Positions 7,054 through 15,523 of a DNA stretch of 30,824 nt are shown here, piece after piece. The notes below the pieces were generated by a model. It was not told the DNA's origin. It ran no database searches and saw only the letters and a program-made list of their open reading frames with translations. Location: positions 1-30,824 of IMG/VR virus record IMGVR_UViG_3300037345_000177, one strand, 5' to 3'. The DNA is from a virus. Every line of letters starts with the position of its first letter. The stretch's first letter is position 1. Position numbers and translations under genes: made by a program.

Positions 7054-10003
7054 CGCCTCCCTCGACTGGGACCTTGGCGATTTTGACCGTGGTACTGCCC
7101 ATATCGGAGGGGCCTTTGGCAGGCTGCGCGATTTGGCCGTGGGGCTGGGCGATTCCTTCACTGCTGCGGGCCGAAGAATGACACTTGGTGTGACCGCGCC
7201 GCTGGCGGGCATCGCCTCGCTGACGGTGAACGCCGCCAGCGACGCGCAGGAGCTGCAATCGGCGTTCGATTACACTTTTGGCGCGATGGCCGAGCGGATG
7301 AACCAGTGGGCGGTCGCAACTGGCGATGCGATGGGCCGTTCGACGCAGGAAATGCAGGAAGGTGCCTTTGCACTCGGCGGCTTGTTCAACGAAGCGGCGC
7401 GGACGCCCGAAGTCGCCGCTGAGATGTCTCAGAGTTTTACCGAGCTGGCGCAGGATGCTTCCAGCTTTTTCAACATGCCATTTGAGGAAGCCATCGGGCG
7501 CATCCGATCCGGATTGACCGGAGAAATTGAGCCGCTGCGCCGATTCAATATTTTCCTCAACGAAGCTTCGATCGAGGCCAAGGGCCTTGAGATGGGGCTG
7601 ATCGAGACCGGGCAGGAGCTGACTGAGCAAGGCAAGATCATGGCGCGCGCGGCACTGATTGCCGAAGGGCTCGCCGCTGCCCAAGGCGACGTCGAACGTA
7701 GCAGCGGCAGTCTAGAGAACCGGTTGCGTGCGCTGAAAGGCAATATTCACGAGCTGGCGGTCGAGTTTGGCGAAGTGCTGCTACCGTATGCGGAGCGCGT
7801 GGTTGGTTGGGTGCAGCGCGCGGTCGAATGGTTCAAGGAACTGCCGACTTCGGTTAAAGAGAACATCGTTCGCTTTGCACTGTTAGCTGCGGCCATCGGT
7901 CCAGCGATGCTGATACTGAAGACGCTGGCGGTGCTGGTTTTGCCGCTGCTGCTGACAAGTCTTGGTCCAGTCGCCATTGCGATCAGTGCCTTTGTCAACC
8001 CGCTTGGCACGCTTTTAATCATGGCCGGTAAAGTCGTGGGTGAGCTTGGCGGGTTCTCCGCCGTGTTGTCCCGCATAGCGCCATATTTCTTAAGATTGCT
8101 TGGCCCGATCGGCCTAGTGATCACTGCGATCATGTTATTCCGCGAAGGGATCACACAAGCTTTCCGCGATGTCTTTGAATTCGCCAAGGAATATCTCGGA
8201 CCAAAATTTGAAGCGTTGATCGAGGCATTTGGTCGCCTGTTCGATGTTTTCGGTGAGATTAGCGACGGACCTCTTGGCCAATTCCTGACTAAGATAAGCG
8301 AAATTGCTAACGCCATTGCCGGGGATCTTCTGACAATGCTCGGACGGCTCTGGGTCATAATGGCGGGCGGGGTGATTGATGCGGTCACCACGGTGGTCGA
8401 CATGTTTGCTCATCTTACCAGCGCATTCAATGCGGTCATCGACACAGTGAGCGCCATCATCGCTGGAGATTGGGAAACCGCCTGGGCGCGCGCCAAAAAT
8501 GCCGTCGGAGATGCCATTCAGGGCATTGCCGGATGGCTGCGCTATATTGTGCCGCCTCTGGCCATGTATCTTGAGATGGTAGGGCGCGCTATCGGGACGC
8601 AGCCGGAAGTCGGTCCGACTGGCTTCAATCGCGGCGTCCGGAACAATGGGACGTCTGGTCCGACTGGCTTCAATCGCGGGGTGCGCTCCACGAGCGAGGC
8701 AGGAAGTTATGCGGTGCCGGGATCTGGCCCGAGCTCGAGCGGCGGGGGTGGTAGCGCGAGTGCAGGCCGCACAGGCCCGACGGCAGAAGAACTTGCCGAT
8801 CGGCGCGAAGCGATACGGCTTGAACAGGAACTGGCGGTTGCGCGCGAGCGCGGCGACATCGAGGCCATTCGCGCGCTCGAACGTCAGCGCGATCTGCGCC
8901 GCGCTATCGAGCAGTATATCCGCGTTGGGCTTTCGGAGACTGAGTCTCAAATCGCGGCGGAGCGTGATCTGGCCGAGCTGGATGCGGCTCGCGCCGATGC
9001 CCGCGAAGTCTTCCTGAACGAAATGCGGCTCGACACAGAGCGGCAGGTTGCCGAGCTGAACAATGATATCGAACATCTGCGCTATCTCGACGAAGAAAAA
9101 GAGCGCGAGCGGATGATTCTTTCCCTGCGCCAGAAAGGATATGATCTGGCCGTTGCTGAAAAGATCGCGGCGGCCAGTCTGGCATCTATCGAAGAGGCTC
9201 GGCTCGATGCTGCTGAGCGCCGATTGGCGCAGCAGCAGAAGTCGCATGAAATGGAACTCGCACGGCTACGCGGCGACGATAGTGAGCTGGCGCGATTGGA
9301 AGAGGGCGAATGGTTGCGCAATCGCACCGATGATCTGATGTCGTCGGGCGGCCTGTCGCGCGCCGAAGCAGAAGCTCAAGCGATGAAAGAAGGCGCTGAG
9401 CTGGCGCATGCCGATCTGCAGGGCACCTTCCGCGATACATTCCGTGCTGGCCTTCAGGCGGCGCTCGACGGCGATCTGAAGGGGTTTTTCGAGAACTGGC
9501 TCAAAGAGAGAAGCTTCGACGCGCTGAGCAACGTGCTCGACCGGCTTGCTGACCAGTTGGCGAATCTTGTGTCGGGTGGCGGCAAGGGCGGCGGGATCTT
9601 CGAGAGCATTCTGGGCATATTTGGCGCTGGGTCAGGTGGCGGCGGCGGCAAGAGCGGCTATTTTGGTGAAATTGTAGCTGTCGGCAAGGGTCTGCCCAAG
9701 TACAACGACGGTGCGCGGGGGCTGAAGGTCAAGGGCTTCCCCGGGATCGATCAGAACTTGCTGTCCATCAACGGTGTACCATCGGCCATGATCGGCCAGG
9801 GCGAGGTGCTGGACATTCATTCGGCTGCGAGTGGCGGCAATGTGCAGCGAGTCATCATTGAGGACACCACGGGCCTGTTCAAGACGCGTGTAGAGCAGAT
9901 CAGCGGATCGCAGCTCGAGGCGGTTGCACCAGCCATGATCGCAGCGGGCGGCGCTGCCGGCGTCGCCGAGATGCAAGCCCTCAAGGCAAACAGCTGGGAG
10001 TGA
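7028..10003 (+). CDS. Tail tape measure protein
   Basis: At 991 residues this is the longest gene in the window, as is usual for tape measures, whose length sets tail length. At about 1.5 angstroms per residue a tail near 150 nm is expected. The N-terminal third has the TP901-type core (N-A-A-S-D-A-Q-E-L-Q-S-A-F ... G-L-T-G-E-I-E-P-L-R-R-F-N-I ... Q-G-K-I-M-A-R-A). Hydrophobic segments follow around residues 280-375, then long charged coiled-coil helices around residues 585-800, and a Gly-rich region before the C-terminus. GGAGG lies upstream and the start lies 26 bases inside the chaperone frame. A duplicated G-P-T-G-F-N-R-G-V-R motif lies near residues 530-555. Confidence 0.93.
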   Translation: MAGLIANLSASLDWDLGDFDRGTAHIGGAFGRLRDLAVGLGDSFTAAGRRMTLGVTAPLAGIASLTVNAASDAQELQSAFDYTFGAMAERMNQWAVATGDAMGRSTQEMQEGAFALGGLFNEAARTPEVAAEMSQSFTELAQDASSFFNMPFEEAIGRIRSGLTGEIEPLRRFNIFLNEASIEAKGLEMGLIETGQELTEQGKIMARAALIAEGLAAAQGDVERSSGSLENRLRALKGNIHELAVEFGEVLLPYAERVVGWVQRAVEWFKELPTSVKENIVRFALLAAAIGPAMLILKTLAVLVLPLLLTSLGPVAIAISAFVNPLGTLLIMAGKVVGELGGFSAVLSRIAPYFLRLLGPIGLVITAIMLFREGITQAFRDVFEFAKEYLGPKFEALIEAFGRLFDVFGEISDGPLGQFLTKISEIANAIAGDLLTMLGRLWVIMAGGVIDAVTTVVDMFAHLTSAFNAVIDTVSAIIAGDWETAWARAKNAVGDAIQGIAGWLRYIVPPLAMYLEMVGRAIGTQPEVGPTGFNRGVRNNGTSGPTGFNRGVRSTSEAGSYAVPGSGPSSSGGGGSASAGRTGPTAEELADRREAIRLEQELAVARERGDIEAIRALERQRDLRRAIEQYIRVGLSETESQIAAERDLAELDAARADAREVFLNEMRLDTERQVAELNNDIEHLRYLDEEKERERMILSLRQKGYDLAVAEKIAAASLASIEEARLDAAERRLAQQQKSHEMELARLRGDDSELARLEEGEWLRNRTDDLMSSGGLSRAEAEAQAMKEGAELAHADLQGTFRDTFRAGLQAALDGDLKGFFENWLKERSFDALSNVLDRLADQLANLVSGGGKGGGIFESILGIFGAGSGGGGGKSGYFGEIVAVGKGLPKYNDGARGLKVKGFPGIDQNLLSINGVPSAMIGQGEVLDIHSAASGGNVQRVIIEDTTGLFKTRVEQISGSQLEAVAPAMIAAGGAAGVAEMQALKANSWE
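8612..8679 (+). repeat. 23-bp direct repeat inside the tape measure gene
   Basis: Two identical 23-base copies (8612-8634 and 8657-8679) are offset by 45 bases, a multiple of three. They encode the repeated G-P-T-G-F-N-R-G-V-R motif in the linker between the hydrophobic and coiled-coil regions. Loss or gain of one unit would change tape length by 15 residues without a frameshift. Confidence 0.85.
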
Positions 10004-10008
10004 ACTGA

Positions 10009-10605
10009 ATGTCAGTTGTCGAACTTCCAACGCGCCCCGCGCCGGCGGAATGCCCCATCATGCCTATCGACTTTGGCGGCGTGCAGGAAAGCCCGCTGGG
10101 CGGAACGGCGCAGCGCGTAAACCGTCTGGGAAATCGTTGGCAGGTAAAGGTGACGCTTCCTCCCATGGAAGCAGTGCTGGCCCGGCCATGGGCAAGGGCG
10201 CTGAACAAGGCCAACCAGCGCGGCGCGCTGTGGGCCATCCGCCAGCCCGGACTGGTCATAGGGTCGCCCGGAGCAGGACTGATCACTGGCGCCGGGCAAG
10301 CAGGCAATGTGCTGAATATCGACGGGCTCAGTCCCGGCTATGTGTTCCGGGATGCGCAATTCTTCTCGGTCATCATCGGCGAGCGGCGTTATGTGTTTCA
10401 GGTGGATGAACCGCAGCGAGTTGACGGCACGGGCGCGATCGCGTTGGCCATCGAGCCTGCGCTGCGGATTTCGCCTGCGGACAATGACAGTGTGGAGATC
10501 GGCAAGCCCTATCTCGAAGGGCATCTTGCGGACTTCAGCGCAGGAGCGATCGACACCGCGCATATCTGCCGCGGCGTCAGCTTTACCATCCGGGAAGCGC
10601 GCTGA
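10009..10605 (+). CDS. Distal-tail-like protein
   Basis: This 198-residue protein follows the tape measure directly, where siphophages and the gene transfer agent place their distal tail (Dit) protein. The sequence is beta-rich, with a central R-W-Q-V-K-V-T-L-P-P-M strand and a Gly-rich G-S-P-G-A-G-L-I-T-G-A-G loop. I do not recognise a clear motif, so Dit is inferred from position and length. It would form the ring joining tube and baseplate hub. The TGA overlaps the next ATG. Confidence 0.65.
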   Translation: MSVVELPTRPAPAECPIMPIDFGGVQESPLGGTAQRVNRLGNRWQVKVTLPPMEAVLARPWARALNKANQRGALWAIRQPGLVIGSPGAGLITGAGQAGNVLNIDGLSPGYVFRDAQFFSVIIGERRYVFQVDEPQRVDGTGAIALAIEPALRISPADNDSVEIGKPYLEGHLADFSAGAIDTAHICRGVSFTIREAR

Positions 10606-11243
10606 TGGCTGCAACCGATATCGCCATCACCATTGCCGGGTTCCTGAAATGGGAAGCGCCCGACGGCGACGTGCGTCTAACAGATGGCGGTCTGGTGACC
10701 TTTTCCGCCGAGTCTTACGGCAGCGAGGATGCCATCTTCGGCACGGTGGTTTCGGCCAACCTGCCAGCATCGAGCTTTGACGGTAGCGCGGAGACGGGCG
10801 AGCTGGTGCTCGTGCCGAATGGCGATGCCGCTGAAAGTCTGTGGTGGCGCAGCGGCCTCGAAGATACGCGCATCCGATTCTACAACGGCGAGGTCGAAGC
10901 CGACGGCCACACAGTTATCGATCCCGAGATCGAAGCCGACATGCTGATCGATACGGTGGAGCTGCGCCAGAACGGCAAGGAAAACCATTTGGTGCTCAGC
11001 CTGATGAGCCGCGCCAATCGCCTGTTCTACGTCAACGAAGGCAATGTATGCTCGGATCGTTTTCACCAGACGATCTGGCCGGGCGAACTCGGTTTCCGCA
11101 ATTGCACAGATGCTCAGCAGTATTTTGCCTGGGGAACCTCCAGCCCGCCGTCTGGCGGAGTTGGCGGTGGTGGCAGCGGCGGTGGTGGCGGTGGCGGATT
11201 TGGCGGACCGATTCGTGAAGCTGTCGACCGGGTGATCAACTGA
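10605..11243 (+). CDS. Baseplate hub-like protein (DUF2163-like) with Gly-rich C-terminus
   Basis: This 212-residue protein is coupled to the upstream gene. Its order (tape measure, distal tail, this, NlpC/P60-like, tip) mirrors gene transfer agent genes g11-g15, in which the corresponding gene encodes the hub with a DUF2163 domain. The middle is beta-rich and contains N-V-C-S-D-R-F and F-R-N-C-T-D-A, two Cys that may pair or bind metal or cluster, as reported for GTA hub proteins. The end is an almost pure Gly/Ser run followed by a short helix. Family assignment is tentative. Confidence 0.62.
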   Translation: MAATDIAITIAGFLKWEAPDGDVRLTDGGLVTFSAESYGSEDAIFGTVVSANLPASSFDGSAETGELVLVPNGDAAESLWWRSGLEDTRIRFYNGEVEADGHTVIDPEIEADMLIDTVELRQNGKENHLVLSLMSRANRLFYVNEGNVCSDRFHQTIWPGELGFRNCTDAQQYFAWGTSSPPSGGVGGGGSGGGGGGGFGGPIREAVDRVIN

Positions 11244-11245
11244 TC

Positions 11246-11683
11246 ATGCGCGGATTTCCGAAGACACTGGCCGAACGCGGGCAGCGAACTCAGGCCATCA
11301 TCGATCGCTTTTACGAGCAACCTTTCAACTGGCGCGGCGCGCATTGCATAAAGCTGGCTGCAGCGCAGGGCAAAGCGATGGGCCACAAGCTCCCGCCCTT
11401 GCCAACATTTCGCAGTGCGCTTGGCGCAAAGCGGGCGCTTTCGAAGCGCGATGCTGCAAATGTTGCCGAGCTGCTCGATCATTATTTCGTGCGGCTGCCG
11501 GCACCAGCATTCGCGCTACTCGGAGATCTGTGTGTGTTGCCGGGTGAGGAAGGTCTCGACACGGTCTGTATTGCTGATGGGCAAGGCAATCTGTGGGGCT
11601 GGCACGGCAGCGATCCGTCGAAGCTGTCCGCTATCAAGTTTGCTGGCGACAGCATGATCGCAAGCTGGGCGCTCGGCAGGTGA
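11246..11683 (+). CDS. NlpC/P60-like tail peptidase (DUF6950-like)
   Basis: This 145-residue protein sits between hub and tip genes, where siphophages encode a tail-associated cell-wall peptidase. The N-terminal segment P-F-N-W-R-G-A-H-C-I-K-L-A-A resembles the nucleophile helix of NlpC/P60-type cysteine peptidases (F-x-W-G...D-C/H-C), with Cys near residue 34 as candidate nucleophile. A W-G-W-H-G strand later could carry the catalytic His. It may open peptidoglycan during DNA entry, though some members of this group are inactive structural proteins. Its stop overlaps the GTG start of the tip protein. Confidence 0.65.
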   Translation: MRGFPKTLAERGQRTQAIIDRFYEQPFNWRGAHCIKLAAAQGKAMGHKLPPLPTFRSALGAKRALSKRDAANVAELLDHYFVRLPAPAFALLGDLCVLPGEEGLDTVCIADGQGNLWGWHGSDPSKLSAIKFAGDSMIASWALGR

Positions 11684-13614
11684 GCACAGTTCTGAGAGTG
11701 GTCGGCACCATAGCCGGCGCAGTCGCTCCGTTTCTTCCGCCGCCGTTCAATGTGATTGCGGCCGTCATTGCTGTGGGCGCGCAGATCGGCGCGCAGCTTG
11801 CGGCCAAGAAACCATACGCGCAGGGCCAAGTAACGGGCTTTATGGTGGGAGCGAATAACCCGCTGCCCTATATGATGGGCGAAGCCTATACCGAAGGCAT
11901 CGAGCTTTATCGAACCGGCTACGGCGGCGAGATCAAGGATGTCGAGAACCCCTACGCCTTCATCCCGCGCGTCATCAGCTGCTGCGGGCCGATACAGAGC
12001 ATGGGGACCGCGCTGGCGGGCTTCGCTGAGCTGGGCCTGAGCGGTGGTGTCGGCACGGTTCAGGAAGCGACCGGATATTACAACGATTACCTCTACATCG
12101 ATCAGCAGCTGGGCGCGCGGCCGGAAAGCAATGCGCTGCAGTCTCCTTCGGGCTGGGGCACGCCGACAAATTGGGGAGCGAGTCACAAACTCTCCGGATT
12201 TGCTGCCGTTGGCTGGTCAATGAAATGGAGCAAGAAGGGCAAACGATTTGCTGGCGGGCAGCTTCCGCCGCTCGGTCTCGTGCCGCAGGGTGTGAAGGTT
12301 TACGATCGCCGTCTCGACAGCACCGCACCGGGCGGATCGGGATCTTGCCGATTGGGCATGGAAAGCACCTACGTCTACAGCCGCAACCCGGCTTGCCACG
12401 CTTCGACCTATGCTTACGGCAGGATCATGAACGGCGTGCCGATTTTCGGCATCCGCTTGTTCGAAGAGAAGTCGATCAACTGGAACAATGTGGTGGCCTG
12501 GGCCAATGCCTGCGACACCAATGGCTGGACTGTCAACGGCACGATTTACGAGCCCGGCGCGCAAGGCCAGAAGTGGAACAATCTCAAGCGGATTTGCGAA
12601 GCGGGCGGTGCATCTCCGGTGCAGCGCGGCGGCGTGCTGGGTTTTGATTATCAGGCTCCGCGAACAAGCCTTTACACGATTACACGCGATGATCTGGCGG
12701 GTGCGGTCTCGTCCCGCCTAGGCAAAGCATGGAAAGAGCGCATCAATACGCTGGTGCCCCGGTATCGGTCTGCAGCACACCAGTGGAGCTTCGTTCAGGC
12801 GGATGCCATCTCGGAAGCAGGATGGGTCGCAACGGACGGCGAAGAGAAGTCGGAAGAGCGGCAATGGGACCTGGTCACTTCGGTCGATCAGGTCACCGAG
12901 CTGGCGACTTATGATCTGTGGCAGCGGCGCGAGGCCGGTCCTTTTGTGGTGCCATGCAAGCCGCACATGCGGATCTTCTGGCCCGGCGATTGTCTGACGC
13001 TCGGCGAAGATCTGAAGCCTCACCCCGACGGTGCGATCAAATGCATCGTTAAGCGGCGTACACTCGACAAGCAGAGCGGCAATGTCACACTGGTGCTCGA
13101 ACTGGAAAGCGATGCCAAACATACAGCTGCGCTGGGATTGACTGGCGGCGCACCTGCCACGGTAATCTGGCCGACGCCTGAAGAAAGCGACGCCATTCAG
13201 TTCCGCAATTCGGGAGGGGCCACAGTGGCGCTTTCCAGCAGCTACACCCGCGGGCTGGCGGGGCTCATCACCCAGTCGCACAATGGCGATGGCACGGTCG
13301 ATGTGGTGATTCCCGATCACACGCGCGTTTATGCCGACGGATCGGAAGTCGCCGTAACCGGCGCCACGCTGGTACTGGCCGAGACCAGTACTTTCATGAT
13401 TTATTACGATGACGATGATTTCGGCGGCGGTGCAGTCAACTTCGAAAGCACGACCACAGCTGCCGACGCTTACTTCAGCCAGACCAACCCTTACCGCCAT
13501 TACATCGGCATCGTGACCACCGTGGACAGCGGCGACAGCGGCGGATCGTCGGGCGGTTCCAGCCCACCGGGCGGCGGTGGCTGGGGCGGAACACCCGGAA
13601 AAGAGATACCTTGA
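11680..13614 (+). CDS. Tail tip / central fibre protein
   Basis: I use GTG 11680, which overlaps the upstream stop (GTGA); the frame is open further up but only inside the peptidase gene. The 644-residue product starts with a hydrophobic, Ala/Pro-rich segment (G-T-I-A-G-A-V-A-P-F-L-P-P-P, then A-A-V-I-A-V-G-A-Q-I-G), as in many phage tip proteins that contact the envelope. The large beta-rich body contains W-P-G-D-C-L-T-L-G-E-D-L, typical of a tail-hub (gp27-like) fold. The C-terminus is Gly/Ser/Pro-rich, similar in character to the end of the hub gene. It is the likely receptor-contacting tip assembly. Confidence 0.72.
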   Translation: MSTVLRVVGTIAGAVAPFLPPPFNVIAAVIAVGAQIGAQLAAKKPYAQGQVTGFMVGANNPLPYMMGEAYTEGIELYRTGYGGEIKDVENPYAFIPRVISCCGPIQSMGTALAGFAELGLSGGVGTVQEATGYYNDYLYIDQQLGARPESNALQSPSGWGTPTNWGASHKLSGFAAVGWSMKWSKKGKRFAGGQLPPLGLVPQGVKVYDRRLDSTAPGGSGSCRLGMESTYVYSRNPACHASTYAYGRIMNGVPIFGIRLFEEKSINWNNVVAWANACDTNGWTVNGTIYEPGAQGQKWNNLKRICEAGGASPVQRGGVLGFDYQAPRTSLYTITRDDLAGAVSSRLGKAWKERINTLVPRYRSAAHQWSFVQADAISEAGWVATDGEEKSEERQWDLVTSVDQVTELATYDLWQRREAGPFVVPCKPHMRIFWPGDCLTLGEDLKPHPDGAIKCIVKRRTLDKQSGNVTLVLELESDAKHTAALGLTGGAPATVIWPTPEESDAIQFRNSGGATVALSSSYTRGLAGLITQSHNGDGTVDVVIPDHTRVYADGSEVAVTGATLVLAETSTFMIYYDDDDFGGGAVNFESTTTAADAYFSQTNPYRHYIGIVTTVDSGDSGGSSGGSSPPGGGGWGGTPGKEIP

Positions 13615-13628
13615 TCGGAGAAATGACG

Positions 13629-14021
13629 ATGCAATCCCAATTTCCGGACTGGCTGCGGCAACTTGCCGTGGATGGTCATGGCCCGTTGACGCTACCTGCC
13701 ATCGTGCGCGGCGAAATCTACAGCCAGACCATGCGCTTCGAGGTGGATTGGAGCGCCGACACGTTCTCTTGCGACATTCGCTTGGCGCCCGATGCCGGTG
13801 CGGTCTTGCATGCATTCACCATCGTCAACGGCGCATGGGATGGCCAGTTTTTCGACATCACGCTGAGCCTGACGCTGGCCGAGGTGAGCACTATCTCTGC
13901 CGCCGCGACGGACGGTGATTTAGACGGGCTGGCCGAAGTCTTTTACGCGCTCCAGCGCACCAGCGCCGGTGCCGTGCGCCGGGTTCTTGCTGGCAATATT
14001 CCTATCAGTTCGGAGGTTTAG
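13629..14021 (+). CDS. Small tail-tip-associated protein, unknown family
   Basis: I choose ATG 13629 because GGAG at 13617-13620 is properly spaced; ATG 13623 is too close to it. The product is 130 residues, starting M-Q-S-Q-F-P-D-W-L-R-Q-L, with alternating hydrophobic strands and a helix near the end (D-G-L-A-E-V-F-Y-A-L-Q). There is no signal peptide and no motif that I recognise. Being between the tip and the fibre, it may be a fibre adaptor. Confidence 0.7.
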   Translation: MQSQFPDWLRQLAVDGHGPLTLPAIVRGEIYSQTMRFEVDWSADTFSCDIRLAPDAGAVLHAFTIVNGAWDGQFFDITLSLTLAEVSTISAAATDGDLDGLAEVFYALQRTSAGAVRRVLAGNIPISSEV

Positions 14022-14024
14022 TAC

Positions 14025-15476
14025 ATGGCCACCACCACTATCCGCGTAAACGATACGCCGATCAGGGTCAGCATCGGGCCGGATGCCGAAGAAGCATCGC
14101 GTCAACGCGCGCTGGCGCAGCAGGCCCTTGCGGACACGGTTGCCGCCGGAACGGCGAAAGTCGCGCAGGCAGAAGCCGCGCGTGATGCGTCAATCGCTGC
14201 TTCGCTGGCGGCTGTACCTCGTGTCGGGCTTGAGGGCGATAGCATCATGGCGCAAAATCATGACCGGGTGGGAGTAGAGTTTATTGCCACAAGTGGGCTC
14301 GGTGAACTGATTTGGGCCCGGTCGCTGTTTCCGCATTTCGAGATGGACCAATGGGAAGACCCGGCAGATGCGCTCCACAGCAGCAAGGGTTGCAACGTCG
14401 CGGTGGGTGGGCACAGCACGTCACAAGTGATCGCACAGATGGAGGAGGTAGCGAAGATCGCTCCTGATATTCTCTGCCTCGCTATCGGTATCAACGACAT
14501 CAATGGGGGCAACACGGCTGCCTTCCCAATGGGCAATATCAAGACTATCTGCGAATATTACACCGGTCTCGGCATTCGCGTACTGCTTGCAAATCTGCGA
14601 CCGGTCGGGGCGGGGTATGCCCTCACTGATTGGTCAGATGGCAGCACACGACTTGCCGAATTGCTCGCCCTAAATGCTCTGATTGAGGACTATGCCGCTA
14701 TAACGCCAAACGTCGTTCTGGTTGATCTGATGGCCGCCTACAGCAATGGAGCAACGCCGCCCCGTCCGCGCGCCGGGGAAACTTACGACGAACTGCATCC
14801 GAACCGGACAGGTGCGTTTTGGGGCGGTGTTCTCGGGTGGCTACCGGCGTTGCGTAAAGTCATCAAGCCGCTTGTAATTGCGCGCCCTACCGGGGCAAAT
14901 ATTGTTACTGACGGCAATTTCGCTGGAACAGGAGGTATCGCAGCGACAGGCTTCACCGGAGACGTTGCTACAAACTGGCTGCTCGAGTGTTACGCTAACG
15001 GGGGTTTGGGCGCGGGGTTCGGTGCGGTCGCCTCCAAGAATGCAGCCGACCAACAAGTTGTCACCATCACGCCGGGAGGAAAGAGCTGGGAACTAGTACA
15101 GGTCAACCGTGCGTTCGGCGGCGCGTTGATGCAGGAGGGAAAGTGGTATAAGGGTTTGTTTCGCATTCGATTGAGTGCGTCCGCCTATTGGCGGGCGGTG
15201 AGCTTTCAATATAGCATTCATAGCCAGGCAATGTCGGGGGTGGACTTCACCACAGCCTATATTGGGGATACCGGCGAAGACCTCGAATTGTTGATCGAAA
15301 CACCTCATTACCAAGCCCCTTCGGGCGGTGAAATTGGCGTAACTCTGGCTTACATTTTTACCGACGGCGCATCTCCTGACCCGATGCAGTTCACGATCCT
15401 TGAAGCATACGCCGCAGAGGTAGCAGACCCCAACCCACTCCACGGTTTCACCATCCCGGACTTCGCGCGGCCATGA
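14025..15476 (+). CDS. Tail fibre/spike with SGNH (GDSL-type) esterase domain
   Basis: This 483-residue protein has three parts. Residues 1-65 are an Ala-rich helical adaptor, probably trimerising and tail-binding. Residues 66-280 form an SGNH hydrolase: block I G-D-S with Ser73, block II Gly in V-A-V-G-G-H-S, block III G-I-N-D with Asn157, and block V D-x-x-H with Asp255 and His258. The remainder, from G-A-N-I-V-T-D-G-N-F, is a beta-sandwich typical of carbohydrate-binding modules. It probably removes acyl groups from host surface polysaccharide during adsorption. The C-terminal D-P-N-P-L-H-G-F is echoed in the mini-ORF just downstream. Base composition looks less GC-rich than its neighbours by eye, suggesting exchange. 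Confidence 0.82.
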   Translation: MATTTIRVNDTPIRVSIGPDAEEASRQRALAQQALADTVAAGTAKVAQAEAARDASIAASLAAVPRVGLEGDSIMAQNHDRVGVEFIATSGLGELIWARSLFPHFEMDQWEDPADALHSSKGCNVAVGGHSTSQVIAQMEEVAKIAPDILCLAIGINDINGGNTAAFPMGNIKTICEYYTGLGIRVLLANLRPVGAGYALTDWSDGSTRLAELLALNALIEDYAAITPNVVLVDLMAAYSNGATPPRPRAGETYDELHPNRTGAFWGGVLGWLPALRKVIKPLVIARPTGANIVTDGNFAGTGGIAATGFTGDVATNWLLECYANGGLGAGFGAVASKNAADQQVVTITPGGKSWELVQVNRAFGGALMQEGKWYKGLFRIRLSASAYWRAVSFQYSIHSQAMSGVDFTTAYIGDTGEDLELLIETPHYQAPSGGEIGVTLAYIFTDGASPDPMQFTILEAYAAEVADPNPLHGFTIPDFARP

Positions 15477-15523
15477 ACGTAAATCCGACCGACCCGCGCC
15501 CGCTGCATGGGTTTGCGGCGTGA
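15473..15523 (+). CDS. 16-codon mini-ORF resembling a fibre C-terminus
   Basis: The ATG at 15473 overlaps the fibre stop (ATGA), and the TGA at 15521 overlaps the GTG of the next gene (GTGA). The peptide contains D-P-R-P-L-H-G-F and ends A-A. The same D-P-x-P-L-H-G-F occurs near the end of the fibre protein just upstream. It may be the remnant 3' end of a former fibre gene, kept as a coupling peptide. Translation is not proven. Confidence 0.5.
   Translation: MNVNPTDPRPLHGFAA

Noticed and set aside
8135-9247. 370-codon minus-strand frame within the tape measure gene
   Set aside because: Antisense shadow of a high-GC gene with a strong plus-strand identity.
12718-13815. 365-codon minus-strand frame opposite the tip gene
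   Set aside because: Antisense shadow with no domain and no operon context.
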